Positions 24,271 to 32,479 of a DNA stretch of 42,202 nt are shown in pieces. The notes beneath the pieces are model-generated. The model ran no database searches and had not been told where the DNA came from. It saw only the letters and a program-made list of their open reading frames with translations. Made by a program: the position numbers and the translations under genes. This stretch comes from an uncultured Muribaculaceae bacterium. GTDB taxonomy: Bacteria; Bacteroidota; Bacteroidia; Bacteroidales; Muribaculaceae. Each line of letters starts with the position of its first letter. The first letter of the stretch is position 1. The stretch covers positions 1-42,202 of the forward strand of contig CAJUHM010000018.1 in NCBI GenBank assembly GCA_910586475.1. Direction: 5' to 3'.

Positions 24271-27200
24271 TTATCTGGATGTTTCGAGATTGCGCTCAAA
24301 AGAGTACATGTCCATCAGCACGGCACGTGGTTTTCCGCCCATTGCCGGTCCGACGACGCCGGCCATCTCGAGCTGGTCCATGATTTTGCCTGCGCGCGGA
24401 TAGCCGATGTTGAATTTTCGCTGGAGCGATGATGTCGATCCGATTCCCTGTCCGATTACTTCGCGTCCGGCGTCGGCGAAGAGCGGGTCGCGGTCAGTCA
24501 GCGATCCGGCGCCCGCGCCGCCTTCCGATGCCGTAAGTATTTCCGGGAGTTCATAAGCGGCCGGATAGCCCTGCTGCGATGCGATATGGTTGCAGATAGC
24601 TTCCACTTCAGGTGTGTCAATGAATGCGCACTGCACTCGGTCGATAATACCGTTGCGCGAAATCAACATGTCGCCGCGTCCGATCAGCTGTTCGGCTCCG
24701 GGACGGTCGAGAATCGTCTGGGAGTCATTGCGCTGGGTCACGCGGAAGGCTATACGTCCCGGGAAGTTAGCTTTTATGACACCGGTGATCACATTGACCG
24801 ACGGGCGCTGGGTCGCAAGGATGACATGGATTCCGATTGCGCGCGCTTTTGCGGCCAGACGCGAGACCGGAGTCTCGATCTCTTTTCCGACTTTTGTCAG
24901 GATAAGATCGGCGAACTCGTCGATGACAACTACGATATAAGGCAGATAGCGGTGGCCTTTTTCCGGGTTGAGGCGTCGCTGAGAGAATTTTTCGTTGTAT
25001 TCGACAATGCCGCGCACGCCTGCCTCGGAGAGGAGTGTGTAACGGTCTTCCATCTCCTTGCAGAGGGAGTTGAGTGTGGTCACAACGTTTTCCGGCTCAA
25101 GGATGATCGCGCTTTCCTCTTCAGGCAGTTTGGCAAGGTAATGGCGTTCAATGCATTTGTAGAGGCTGAACTCGACTCGTTTCGGGTCGACCATGACAAA
25201 TTTGAGTTCGGCCGGATGCTTGCGGTAGAGCAGTGAGGCTATGATTGTGTTGAGCCCCACTGATTTACCCATACCGGTGGCACCGGCGACAAGCAGGTGA
25301 GGCATTTTTGCAAGGTCGGTCACATAGACATCGTTGGATATGGTGCAGCCGAGCGCAATAGGGAGCTGGGCTTTTGATTCCCGGTAAGCGCGCGACGAGA
25401 GGATCGACAGCATGCTGACAATACGGGGCTTTTTGTTGGGCACTTCCATGCCGATGGTGCCTTTGCCGGGAATGGGAGCGATGATTCGGATGCCCATCGC
25501 GGCAAGGCTCATGGCCACGTCGTCGCCGAGACGTTTGATTTTCGAGATTCTGACGCCGGGAGCGGGGACAATTTCGTAGAGCGTGATTGTCGGGCCTATG
25601 GTTGCCGAAATGCTCGAAATCTCTACACCGTAAGAGCGCAGAATGTTGATGATTCTGACTTTATTGGCTTCCTGCTCATCTTCGTCGACTGTTGGACCGT
25701 CGTTTTCAATCTCTCTGAGGAGATCAAGACCGGGGAAGCGATAGTGAGAAAGGTCGGCCCGAGGATCATAAGGGGTGTCTGGCTGATCCGGAACTATTGT
25801 TTTCGGAGTCAGATCGACTGTGGCAGACTCTGCCTGTGGTTCGATTGTCTCTTCCTCATCTTCATTTTGTTCTTCAATTTCAGGGGCACTGATGGACATT
25901 TCCGGGTAGCCGGAATTGTTGTCCGGGCTTTCTGCGTCGGTCTGTTCGGGGAGGATTTCGGTGTGCGACGCCGTTGTGTCGAGTGTCAGTGTGAGTGCTG
26001 TTGTCCCGGTCGGTCTGAGGCTGATTGAGGCCTCGGTTTCTGCAACTGCGGGAACTTCCGTTTCGGTTTCTGCGTCCGATGTTTCATCGGCCGCGGTTTC
26101 CGCCACGGGTTCTTTCGCAGATTCGATGCCGACCGGTTCTTCCGACGTCTCTTCGACCTCGGAATATTCAGTCGGAATTCCGGAAAACAGAGGATCGTCG
26201 AGGCTCGCAACGAGGGGAGTGTAGAGTTCGTCAAGCGGAACGGGTCTGGGCGCTGTTTCAGGCCTGCTGTCGATCGGACTGTCAGTCGAGGGTGCAACCT
26301 GAATCGGTTGATTTTCGTCCACGGCAGAAGGAGTTTCCACAGGCTTGGTCACTGGGGGCTGAGTCGCAGCAACCGCAGTTTCTGTAACCGTAGAAGCCGC
26401 ATCCGGGGATGTGGCTGCGGAAACCGTTTCAGCCTCTTTTTTCGCCTCTTCACGTTTCTTTCTGGCTTCTTTTTTCTTAAGCAGCTGTTCGGCTCGCGCC
26501 ATTTCCGCTGCTCTCTGTGCCTGTTGGCGGATCTCGGTCTGACGGGCTGCTTCGATGGCGGCATCATGACGCTCTGCCATACGCGATTTGAATCCGATAA
26601 GTGCTTTGACGAGATGTCCGAAGAAAAATGCCAGCGGCTTTATGAAGATCAGTATGATTGCTGTCAGCATTGCTATGGAGACGGCCACTGCGCCCCAGAG
26701 CGAAGCATTCTCAATCAGAAAGCGGTTGATGAAATAGCCATGTTCTCCACCCCAGAATGTCGGGCTGACGGTGTTGTAAGTGATCAGTCCGACGATCAGT
26801 GACAGTGCAATAGCCGTTACAAGCGATTTGAATGTCAGAGACCAGAACCTGACGCGGCACAGACGGACCAGCGAAAGTCCGAGTGCGCCAATATAGCCGA
26901 TTATGACAAACCCACCCAGTCCGAGCCATCGGTAGACGAGGAAGTGTGACATGAATGCACCAAACCATCCGGTGGTGTTTTTGACCGTTGCTGCGCGGGT
27001 TTTGAGAATGTCGGCCGTCGTGTTTATCAGTGCGCTCTGGTCCGCGCTGCTGTTTGAAATGTAGGAAATCGACGACAGCAGCAGGTAGGTAGCGAAGAGA
27101 AGAAACAGAACGCCGAGGAAGATCCTCAGACGTCCGTCTTCGAAAAACTTCGAGAATCCGTTGAGTGAGATGTTTGGGGTGCTGAAGCCCGAAGTCTCCG

Positions 27201-27516
27201 GTTGCCGTGCAGCCGAGGCCGAGGGGCGCGCTGTCTGTTGTGGCTGCTGAGGTGGCACGGAAGCCGGCCTGGAGGCTGCCCTGGTGCGGCGCGTTGCCTG
27301 TCGCGGTGCGGCCGTCTGCTGCTGCACAGAACTATATACGGAATTTTCTTCCGGTTCCGACGGGGCATAATGAATCTCATCGTCCGGCACCAATGGCTGA
27401 TTGGCCGGTTCGATATCCTCGAGCGGCAGCGAATCGCCGGCAACAGCCTGACGTTTGCGTTCGCGTCGGAGTTCGGAGGGATCGTAGAGATCGGGTGAGA
27501 GTTCGAATGAATCCAT
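24271..27516 (-). CDS. ftsK: FtsK/SpoIIIE-family DNA translocase
   Basis: A 1081-residue membrane-anchored ATPase that pumps chromosomal DNA through the septum during division. The start at 27516 ('MDSFELSPDLYDPSELRRER') is preferred to an in-frame ATG at 27627, which lies inside the upstream rpe gene. Domains: a short cytosolic N-terminus, four membrane segments (roughly residues 135-320), a long low-complexity Glu/Ala/Pro/Thr linker (about 360-600), the alpha domain, the RecA-like motor with Walker A GATGMGKS (Lys751) and Walker B VVIDEF (Asp866), and a C-terminal gamma winged helix ('SSLQRKFNIGYPRAGKIMDQ') that reads KOPS-type sequences. It begins 37 bases after rpe. Confidence 0.96.
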   Translation of the reverse strand: MDSFELSPDLYDPSELRRERKRQAVAGDSLPLEDIEPANQPLVPDDEIHYAPSEPEENSVYSSVQQQTAAPRQATRRTRAASRPASVPPQQPQQTARPSASAARQPETSGFSTPNISLNGFSKFFEDGRLRIFLGVLFLLFATYLLLSSISYISNSSADQSALINTTADILKTRAATVKNTTGWFGAFMSHFLVYRWLGLGGFVIIGYIGALGLSLVRLCRVRFWSLTFKSLVTAIALSLIVGLITYNTVSPTFWGGEHGYFINRFLIENASLWGAVAVSIAMLTAIILIFIKPLAFFFGHLVKALIGFKSRMAERHDAAIEAARQTEIRQQAQRAAEMARAEQLLKKKEARKKREEAKKEAETVSAATSPDAASTVTETAVAATQPPVTKPVETPSAVDENQPIQVAPSTDSPIDSRPETAPRPVPLDELYTPLVASLDDPLFSGIPTEYSEVEETSEEPVGIESAKEPVAETAADETSDAETETEVPAVAETEASISLRPTGTTALTLTLDTTASHTEILPEQTDAESPDNNSGYPEMSISAPEIEEQNEDEEETIEPQAESATVDLTPKTIVPDQPDTPYDPRADLSHYRFPGLDLLREIENDGPTVDEDEQEANKVRIINILRSYGVEISSISATIGPTITLYEIVPAPGVRISKIKRLGDDVAMSLAAMGIRIIAPIPGKGTIGMEVPNKKPRIVSMLSILSSRAYRESKAQLPIALGCTISNDVYVTDLAKMPHLLVAGATGMGKSVGLNTIIASLLYRKHPAELKFVMVDPKRVEFSLYKCIERHYLAKLPEEESAIILEPENVVTTLNSLCKEMEDRYTLLSEAGVRGIVEYNEKFSQRRLNPEKGHRYLPYIVVVIDEFADLILTKVGKEIETPVSRLAAKARAIGIHVILATQRPSVNVITGVIKANFPGRIAFRVTQRNDSQTILDRPGAEQLIGRGDMLISRNGIIDRVQCAFIDTPEVEAICNHIASQQGYPAAYELPEILTASEGGAGAGSLTDRDPLFADAGREVIGQGIGSTSSLQRKFNIGYPRAGKIMDQLEMAGVVGPAMGGKPRAVLMDMYSFERNLETSR

Positions 27517-27553
27517 CTGGTTTTGGTCTTGAAATGGGCTGCTTTGCAGTAAA

Positions 27554-28207
27554 TCAGCGGGAGAGTGATGCGAGGTCAGTGATGGTTTTGGCAGGATCCG
27601 GTGCGCCGAAAACGAAGTTGCCGGCAACGAGGATGTCGGCGCCTGCTTCGACTGTTGCGTGTCCGGTCTCGAGGTTTATTCCTCCGTCGACTTCGATTTC
27701 GGTCTTCAGCCCGCGGGTGTCGATCATCTTTCTGAGTCGTACGAGTTTTCTGAGAGTAGAAGGAATGAATTTCTGAGCGGCGAAGCCCGGATTGACAGAC
27801 ATGAGCAGAACCATGTCGAGCGATTCGATGATGTCTTCGAGCATTTCAACCGGTGTTGACGGATTGAGGGTGACGGCGGCTTTCATTCCGGCATCGTGAA
27901 TCTGCTGGACGACACGGTTGAGGTGGGTGCATGCTTCATAGTGGACGTTCATGATTGCGGCGCCGCAATCGCGCACCTGACTGACGTAGCGGCCCGGATC
28001 GACAATCATCAGGTGGACGTCAAGCGGTTTCTGCGCTTTTTTGTTGATTGCCTGCATGACAGGGAATCCGAATGAGATGTTGGGGACGAAAACGCCGTCC
28101 ATCACGTCGATATGAAGGAGCTCCGCGTCGGAGCTGTTAAGCATTTCAAGATCCTGGTCGAGATTGCCGAAATTGGCTGAAAGAAGTGAGGGCGAAACTT
28201 TAGTCAT
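27554..28207 (-). CDS. rpe: Ribulose-phosphate 3-epimerase
   Basis: A 217-residue TIM-barrel enzyme interconverting D-ribulose 5-phosphate and D-xylulose 5-phosphate in the pentose phosphate pathway. The start at 28207 gives 'MTKVSPSLLSANFGNLDQDL', the family N-terminus. Metal-binding and catalytic signatures are visible: 'LHIDVMDGVFVPNISFG', 'LDVHLMI', 'LLMSVNPGFAAQKFI' and 'EIEVDGGINLETG'. The length is normal. It lies 52 bases after dedA and 37 before ftsK, so it belongs to the same minus-strand unit. Confidence 0.97.
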   Translation of the reverse strand: MTKVSPSLLSANFGNLDQDLEMLNSSDAELLHIDVMDGVFVPNISFGFPVMQAINKKAQKPLDVHLMIVDPGRYVSQVRDCGAAIMNVHYEACTHLNRVVQQIHDAGMKAAVTLNPSTPVEMLEDIIESLDMVLLMSVNPGFAAQKFIPSTLRKLVRLRKMIDTRGLKTEIEVDGGINLETGHATVEAGADILVAGNFVFGAPDPAKTITDLASLSR

Positions 28208-28259
28208 TGTCAGAAATTTCTGAATTTGAGATGAAAATAAATGATTGGAGAGAGTGAGG

Positions 28260-28934
28260 TTATGCCTGTTTTGGCTTGAATGCGTTGTAGAGGATGAAAC
28301 CGACGCAGATGACTCCGATCGCGAGTCCGGCATAGGTCAGATACTGATTGTATTCCTCGACGGCCTCATAGAGCGCGCTGCGCGACACAACCGTTCCGAG
28401 CCAGTAGCCGAGGCCGGTCAGAACCAGATTCCACACTGCGGCGCCAAGCGTCGTGAAGAGCATGAATTTCCAAATGTTCATTTTCGATATGCCTGCAGGA
28501 ATGGAAATCAGCTGGCGGACTGCGGGAATAAGTCGGCCGAAAAAGGTCGAGACGGCTCCGTGGTCGTCGAAGTAGCGTTCGGCTTTTTCTACCTTTTTAC
28601 GGTCGATCAGCAAGGCGTGGCCGAATCGCGAGTCTGCGAAGCGATAGACGAGCGGCCGTCCAATCCACATTGACAGATAATAGTTGATCAGGGCTCCGCC
28701 GAGAGCTCCCGCTGTCGCGATCAGTAGAACAGCTATGACATTCACCTCGTCGGAGGTGCAGGCGAGATATGCTGCCGGCGGCACGATCACTTCCGAGGGG
28801 AACGGAATGAAGGAACTTTCAACAATCATCAGAAGGAAAACCAGAAGGTAGACCATCATCGGGGTTGCGGAAAGAAATGTGTCGATGATTTCGGCCGGAT
28901 TGACAATGGCCAGCATCGTGAAATCGAGAATCAT
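28260..28934 (-). CDS. DedA/SNARE-associated-type membrane protein
   Basis: A 224-residue polytopic protein of the DedA family (PF09335), linked to undecaprenyl-phosphate or phospholipid flipping and membrane homeostasis. Family marks: 'ESSFIPFPSEVIVPPAAYLA' near residue 40, and 'TFFGRLIPAVRQLISIPAG' near residue 130, including the functionally important Arg in the F-x-G-R motif. Four to five hydrophobic segments are visible, ending in a basic tail 'NAFKPKQA'. A promoter box lies 45 bases upstream. It heads the dedA-rpe-ftsK-lolA-trxB unit. The exact lipid substrate cannot be told. Confidence 0.9.
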   Translation of the reverse strand: MILDFTMLAIVNPAEIIDTFLSATPMMVYLLVFLLMIVESSFIPFPSEVIVPPAAYLACTSDEVNVIAVLLIATAGALGGALINYYLSMWIGRPLVYRFADSRFGHALLIDRKKVEKAERYFDDHGAVSTFFGRLIPAVRQLISIPAGISKMNIWKFMLFTTLGAAVWNLVLTGLGYWLGTVVSRSALYEAVEEYNQYLTYAGLAIGVICVGFILYNAFKPKQA

Positions 28935-28978
28935 ATGGCTGCGGGGAATGTTAGGTTATAGTTTTTTCTATCGGATAG

Positions 28979-28986
28979 CAAAGTTA
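28979..28986 (-). promoter_or_regulatory. -7 box of the dedA operon
   Basis: Minus strand reads TAACTTTG, with the start predicted near 28972 and a leader of about 38 nt. Confidence 0.6.
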
Positions 28987-29167
28987 CTCATTATAATTCA
29001 AAGTTCATAATTCTAAACTGACAATTTACAATTCTAAACAGTCGCGCCTTTTTCGAGGACTTGCGCGACACCTGATTTCCATGTGCGAACGGACAGAATC
29101 GTGGCTGACATCGGATCGGGATGGCTGTTCCGGGTTTATTCCTGTGGTTGTTTTTGAGCAGCGGAGT

Positions 29168-29198
29168 TTTGATGTTGGAGAGAATTTTGCTATCTTTG
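29168..29198 (+). promoter_or_regulatory. efp promoter (TTTG-N19-TATCTTTG)
   Basis: TTTG at 29168-29171 and TATCTTTG at 29191-29198 with 19 bases between. The predicted start is near 29205, about 30 nt before the efp ATG. This rules out the longer reading frame from 29121. Confidence 0.8.
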
Positions 29199-29234
29199 CG
29201 AAAAATTTCTCAATATAACAACGTAGAAAATCGT

Positions 29235-29801
29235 ATGATTAACTCTCAAGACATCAAGAACGGCACTTGCATCCGCATGGACGGCCGCCTCTATTTCTGT
29301 GTGGAATTCCTCCATGTAAAACCCGGTAAAGGCAACACTTTCATGCGCACTAAGCTCAAAGACGTTGTTGACGGCCGCGTGATCGAACGTCGTTTCAACA
29401 TCGGTGAGAAACTTGAAGACGTGCGTGTTGAGCGCCGCCCCTTCCAGTACCTCTATGCCGACGGCAGCGACGATATTTTCATGAACAACGAAACCTTCGA
29501 ACAGATACCCATCAGCAAGGAACTTGTGACAGGCGCTGCATTTATGAAAGAAGGCGACACTGTTGAAGTTGTCAGCGACGCTTCGACCGAAACTGTCCTC
29601 TATGCTGAAATGCCGATCAAGACGGTTCTTAAGGTGACATACACCGAACCGGGTCTGAAAGGTGACACTGCAACCAACACTCTCAAGCCTGCTACCCTTG
29701 AAACCGGTGCGGAAGTGCGTGTGCCTCTCTTCATCAACGAAGGTGAGCTTCTCGAAATCGACACTCGCGATGGCTCTTACATCGGTCGTGTGAAAGCCTA
29801 A
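29235..29801 (+). CDS. efp: Elongation factor P
   Basis: A 188-residue, three-domain tRNA-mimic that relieves ribosome stalling at polyproline stretches. The start at 29235 gives 'MINSQDIKNGTCIRMDGRLY'; the promoter between 29168 and 29198 excludes the longer frame. The tip loop is 'HVKPGKGNTF', with Lys32 in the position that is modified in lysine-type EF-P, not the Arg of the rhamnosylated type. Domain III ends 'LLEIDTRDGSYIGRVKA', the family C-terminus. No modification enzyme gene is in the window. It is monocistronic, closed by a strong terminator 33 bases after the stop codon. Confidence 0.97.
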   Translation: MINSQDIKNGTCIRMDGRLYFCVEFLHVKPGKGNTFMRTKLKDVVDGRVIERRFNIGEKLEDVRVERRPFQYLYADGSDDIFMNNETFEQIPISKELVTGAAFMKEGDTVEVVSDASTETVLYAEMPIKTVLKVTYTEPGLKGDTATNTLKPATLETGAEVRVPLFINEGELLEIDTRDGSYIGRVKA

Positions 29802-29828
29802 ATCCGATTCGGGTTTATTCGACCCCAT

Positions 29829-29874
29829 AAAAAAACTCCGGCAAGTCAGACTGTCTGACCTGCCGGAGTTTTTT
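29829..29874. terminator. Bidirectional terminator between efp and the DNA glycosylase gene
   Basis: Arms 29835-29850 and 29854-29869 form a 16-position stem with one A-C mismatch and a CTG loop, flanked by six A before it and a T-run after it. It can therefore terminate efp (plus) and the convergent glycosylase transcript (minus). Confidence 0.9.
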
Positions 29875-29937
29875 ATGTTCTTTCTTAAGAACTGTTTAAA
29901 TCTACTCCGAAAAAATTCTATAATTTTAAACTGCTTC

Positions 29938-30516
29938 TCAGAGGATGCCGATATGGCGGAACATCTTAACATAGTAGGCGGCTTTTTTCTCCAGCGCAAG
30001 CGGGTAGGCCCGGCTTGTCGACGGCATACGCCAGATCTCCGGATCGCCGCCGGCATTGACCATTTCGCCCATTCCGGGCATTGGAGTGCCGGTCAGAGTC
30101 GCAATGACGCCGGCCGCTTTTTCGCCGGTGGTGGCTATGGTGTGACACATCGGAATCGTGTGAAGCACCTCGCGCAACGGCACCGGTTCGACAACTTCAA
30201 GGAATTTGTCGGAGGCATTTCCCTTTAGCCGTCGGATTCGGCGGCATGTATCGTGGAGAGCGATCCCCTTTTCCTCGAGAAGAGTTTTGATCCGGACAAG
30301 ATCAAATGTCCGGCCGTCGGGATTGAGCAGCGCCTTGCGGTCGTTCATGAAAATCAGCCCCATCATCGGCCAGAAATCATTGGTGCGGTTGGGGTAATAG
30401 AAATCCATGCTCCAGCGTTTTGGCTGAGGCGGGAAAGTTCCCATTATGAGGATCCTTGCCCCTTCAGGAGCAAACGGTTCCCAGGGATGGGCTTCGATAG
30501 GGTTGCTTTCGTTCAT
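29938..30516 (-). CDS. Uracil/hypoxanthine-DNA glycosylase-like protein
   Basis: A 192-residue member of the uracil-DNA glycosylase superfamily, a base-excision repair enzyme. The N-terminal pattern 'ILIMGTFPPQPKRWSMDFYY' followed by 'PNRTNDFWPMMG' and the C-terminal 'RMPSTSRAY' resemble the family-6 hypoxanthine-DNA glycosylases (GSFP...YY..N.FW and PSTSPA), more than the classical UDG with GQDPYH. It may therefore act on deaminated bases such as hypoxanthine or uracil; which one is not readable. It lies 70 bases downstream of the DUF418 gene on the same strand and ends before the shared terminator. Confidence 0.75.
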   Translation of the reverse strand: MNESNPIEAHPWEPFAPEGARILIMGTFPPQPKRWSMDFYYPNRTNDFWPMMGLIFMNDRKALLNPDGRTFDLVRIKTLLEEKGIALHDTCRRIRRLKGNASDKFLEVVEPVPLREVLHTIPMCHTIATTGEKAAGVIATLTGTPMPGMGEMVNAGGDPEIWRMPSTSRAYPLALEKKAAYYVKMFRHIGIL

Positions 30517-30586
30517 GGGTTATATTATGTATTATTCTCTTATATGATCGTCCGAAGCCGGACGACAGATATGAAACAATCAGGAT

Positions 30587-31807
30587 TCATCTGGGTTCAC
30601 ACTGCGGTGTCGTTTTGAAGCGGATCCATGTCAGGCGCTTCCAGACGTATTCGAGTGGGCCCTGACGGTGGGTCTTAAGCCACCACTGGGAAAAGATCAG
30701 CTGCAAGGTGAAGATTCCAAACGCAATGAAAACCGAAACCGTTGCGCCTACTTTGTCGAAAAGATCGAATCCATAATGATAGTAGACCGTCACGCCGATG
30801 ATCGACTGGAATATATAGTTCGTGAGCGACATTCTGCCATAGGGAATCAGTAACCTCTGCCAGCGACAGCCTTTATTGTCGCGCGCGAGCCATAGCATCG
30901 TGAAGAGTCCGACAAGCATGACCATGAAGAAAAAGTTGAAAACCATCGGGATGGCAATGCCATAGTAGGCCTGGAATGTCACATTGTCGACAAGCGGCGG
31001 AATATATGTTTTCAGCATGTAAAGCGGAATGATAGCCAGCGCGGACAGGAATGACGCCTTGCGCCAGAATTTCAGATTCGTCTGGTTGCGCTCGAAAAGA
31101 TTCTTTCTTCCGATCCACATTCCCAGCAGGAACAGTGCCGGAGTCTGGAAGATGCGTCCAGCCTCAACCTGCCAGAAATTGCTGTAAAGTTGACCGTTCC
31201 ATATATTGTTGGCCAGTGTCTGCAGGAAAGTGCCTGTCGAGCCGGTCCGGTAGGCCGATTCACTGTAGACAGCAAAAAGGCTGTTGGTGTCGATATAGTT
31301 CGGATCGATGAAAGAATAGATGATTTTTCCCCAGGCATAGGGCTGAATCATCAGGATTGCCGCGACTGTCAGCACGGTGCGGTTGCTCCATGATGAAGCC
31401 GGTATCAGAATCAGGCCGCAGACACTGTAGAGAAGCAGAATGTCGCCGTTGTAGAACAGTGCGTGAAACTGTGAGAATCCTACGAGCATGAGCATACGCC
31501 AGGCGAAACGGGCACGGAAGTCGCATCCGCGTTTACGCGCATTGCGCATCTGGATGTAGAAACTCAGTCCGAAGAGCAGCGAAAATGTCGCGTAGGCCTT
31601 TCCGGCAAAAATGAAATAGATGAAGTCTGTGACGTTCCTGTCGAGGGTCTGAAGCCAGTCTGGCGAGGAGGATGGAGCTCCGAAAAGATTGTAGTGCTCG
31701 AGATTGTGAAGCAGAACGATTGCAAGAAGAGCCAGTCCACGCAACGCATCAACAAGCTGAATGCGGTCTGATTTCAGTTGCAAGCCGGCAGGCATGTGAT
31801 AAGCCAT
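30587..31807 (-). CDS. DUF418-family membrane protein
   Basis: A 406-residue polytopic protein. It opens with 'RIQLVDALRGLALLAIVLLHN', the usual N-terminus of DUF418/acyltransferase-3-like proteins, and continues with about nine to ten hydrophobic segments. The C-terminal block 'PYGRMSLTNYIFQSIIGVTV' and 'LQLIFSQWWLKTHRQGPLEYVWKRLTW' matches the DUF418 domain (PF04235). The role of the family is unknown; transport or modification of envelope molecules has been suggested. No clear promoter box was seen upstream (31808-31870). Confidence 0.88.
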   Translation of the reverse strand: MAYHMPAGLQLKSDRIQLVDALRGLALLAIVLLHNLEHYNLFGAPSSSPDWLQTLDRNVTDFIYFIFAGKAYATFSLLFGLSFYIQMRNARKRGCDFRARFAWRMLMLVGFSQFHALFYNGDILLLYSVCGLILIPASSWSNRTVLTVAAILMIQPYAWGKIIYSFIDPNYIDTNSLFAVYSESAYRTGSTGTFLQTLANNIWNGQLYSNFWQVEAGRIFQTPALFLLGMWIGRKNLFERNQTNLKFWRKASFLSALAIIPLYMLKTYIPPLVDNVTFQAYYGIAIPMVFNFFFMVMLVGLFTMLWLARDNKGCRWQRLLIPYGRMSLTNYIFQSIIGVTVYYHYGFDLFDKVGATVSVFIAFGIFTLQLIFSQWWLKTHRQGPLEYVWKRLTWIRFKTTPQCEPR

Positions 31808-31994
31808 GATAATTACGATTTTAGGGGTATGAGGGTTTTATAAAAAGAAGATCGGTTGAGAGAGAGTCGCGATGCGCATTTTTGAGGAGACGGGAGGTTG
31901 TCTGGAGGATGTCTGGTCGGTTGACTGTGCTGATTCATTTTGAGATTATGTTATTGGAAGAGTTTTGTTTTTGTCATGCCGAACCCCGACCAAT
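31808..31994. other. Intergenic stretch upstream of the DUF418 gene
   Basis: I see no gene and no clear promoter or terminator here. It separates the DUF418 start from the 3' end of the candidate 6S RNA. Confidence 0.4.
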
Positions 31995-32180
31995 AAAAAA
32001 ACAGTGGTGGGCTTTTGCATCTTGTAGGATTCAGAGGCACTGCCATGCCCACACAACATACAAAGACACTAAGCCCACCATGCTGCTGTGTCGCTGGGAC
32101 ACTATGAAGCAGTGGGCGTCCAGTGCATTGAGCTCGTTGTGTTGAAAATTGGCAGTTTTCTGAATCGAGTCCTATTGCAA
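31995..32180 (-). ncRNA. ssrS: Candidate 6S RNA
   Basis: A structured RNA of about 186 nt, close to the 184 nt of E. coli 6S RNA, which mimics an open promoter and binds RNA polymerase. The two halves pair as a long rod in order: 32176-32180 with 32015-32019; TCTGAATC 32159-32166 with GATTCAGA 32028-32035; TGGCAGT 32150-32156 with ACTGCCA 32039-32045; GTTGTGT 32136-32142 with ACACAAC 32051-32057; then a central bubble of about 15-18 nt per side; then GTGGGC 32112-32117 with GCCCAC 32073-32078; and a terminal hairpin with GTGTC/GACAC. A T-run ends it at 31995-32001. A promoter-like pair of boxes precedes it (32187-32216). Short open frames over this region do not look like genes. No covariance search was run; other structured RNAs remain possible. 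Confidence 0.6.
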
Positions 32181-32186
32181 TAAACG

Positions 32187-32216
32187 CAAATCGTTTACTA
32201 AAGAATGTAGCGCAAA
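32187..32216 (-). promoter_or_regulatory. Promoter of the candidate 6S RNA
   Basis: On the minus strand TTTG (32216-32213) is followed after 18 bases by ACGATTTG (32194-32187), an imperfect TAnnTTTG. A start 7 bases on fits the 5' end of the folded region at about 32180. Confidence 0.5.
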
Positions 32217-32276
32217 GCCTCTCTTGGCATTGCAATGCAAAGTTAGGCTAATTATTTGATGCGTACAATTTTTATA

Positions 32277-32414
32277 ATGATATTATTATCAGGCGACCGT
32301 GGACTTGTGCATATTGAACGGAATGTGTCGGTCCGCGATATTGATTACTGTCCTATTTGCGGAACTCTTTCCGTTTTTGATTTTTTTATCGGAGAAGTGT
32401 TTGAGATTCAATAG
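32277..32414 (+). CDS. Possible 45-residue protein with CPxCG motif, or gene remnant
   Basis: An open frame from ATG at 32277 to TAG at 32412-32414 encodes 45 residues including 'VSVRDIDYCPICGTLSVFDF'. A single CPxCG knuckle is half of a zinc ribbon, as seen at the ends of many small bacterial proteins. It has no promoter box that I can identify, and its end overlaps the -33 box of the following gene. An open frame of this length by chance is not rare, so this may be a remnant or spurious. The rest of 32217-32479 holds only promoters. Confidence 0.25.
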   Translation: MILLSGDRGLVHIERNVSVRDIDYCPICGTLSVFDFFIGEVFEIQ

Positions 32415-32430
32415 ATTTTTGCTAAGTTTG
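32400..32430 (+). promoter_or_regulatory. Promoter of the DUF2851 gene
   Basis: TTTG at 32400-32403, 19 bases, TAAGTTTG at 32423-32430; start near 32437, leader about 43 nt. Confidence 0.75.
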
Positions 32431-32479
32431 CAGTGAGGCCTCCGGTATCGGGGCGCGCATATCTTCAACAAAAGTAGCG

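Larger units (their letters stand above)
28935..29234. other. Divergent intergenic region dedA / efp
   Basis: This 300-base gap holds the dedA promoter box, the efp promoter, an A/T-rich stretch with two copies of AATTCTAAAC (near 29012 and 29031), and an inverted repeat GTCGCGC (29041-29047) with GCGCGAC (29063-29069). I see no gene in it; reading efp from an upstream ATG at 29121 would run through the efp promoter. Confidence 0.6.

Noticed and set aside
27517..27627. Longer FtsK start at 27627
   Set aside because: The extra 37 residues would lie in the 3' part of rpe and do not resemble the family; the ATG at 27516 starts in the gap just after rpe.
29190..30056. 288-codon minus-strand open frame across efp and its terminator
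   Set aside because: It crosses a strong bidirectional terminator and efp; the sequence is low in any known pattern.
31951..32235. 94-codon minus-strand open frame over the 6S-like region
   Set aside because: Its codons run through every paired arm and the T-run of the proposed RNA, there is no family resemblance, and the base changes are better explained by RNA pairing. I treat it as a shadow of the RNA.
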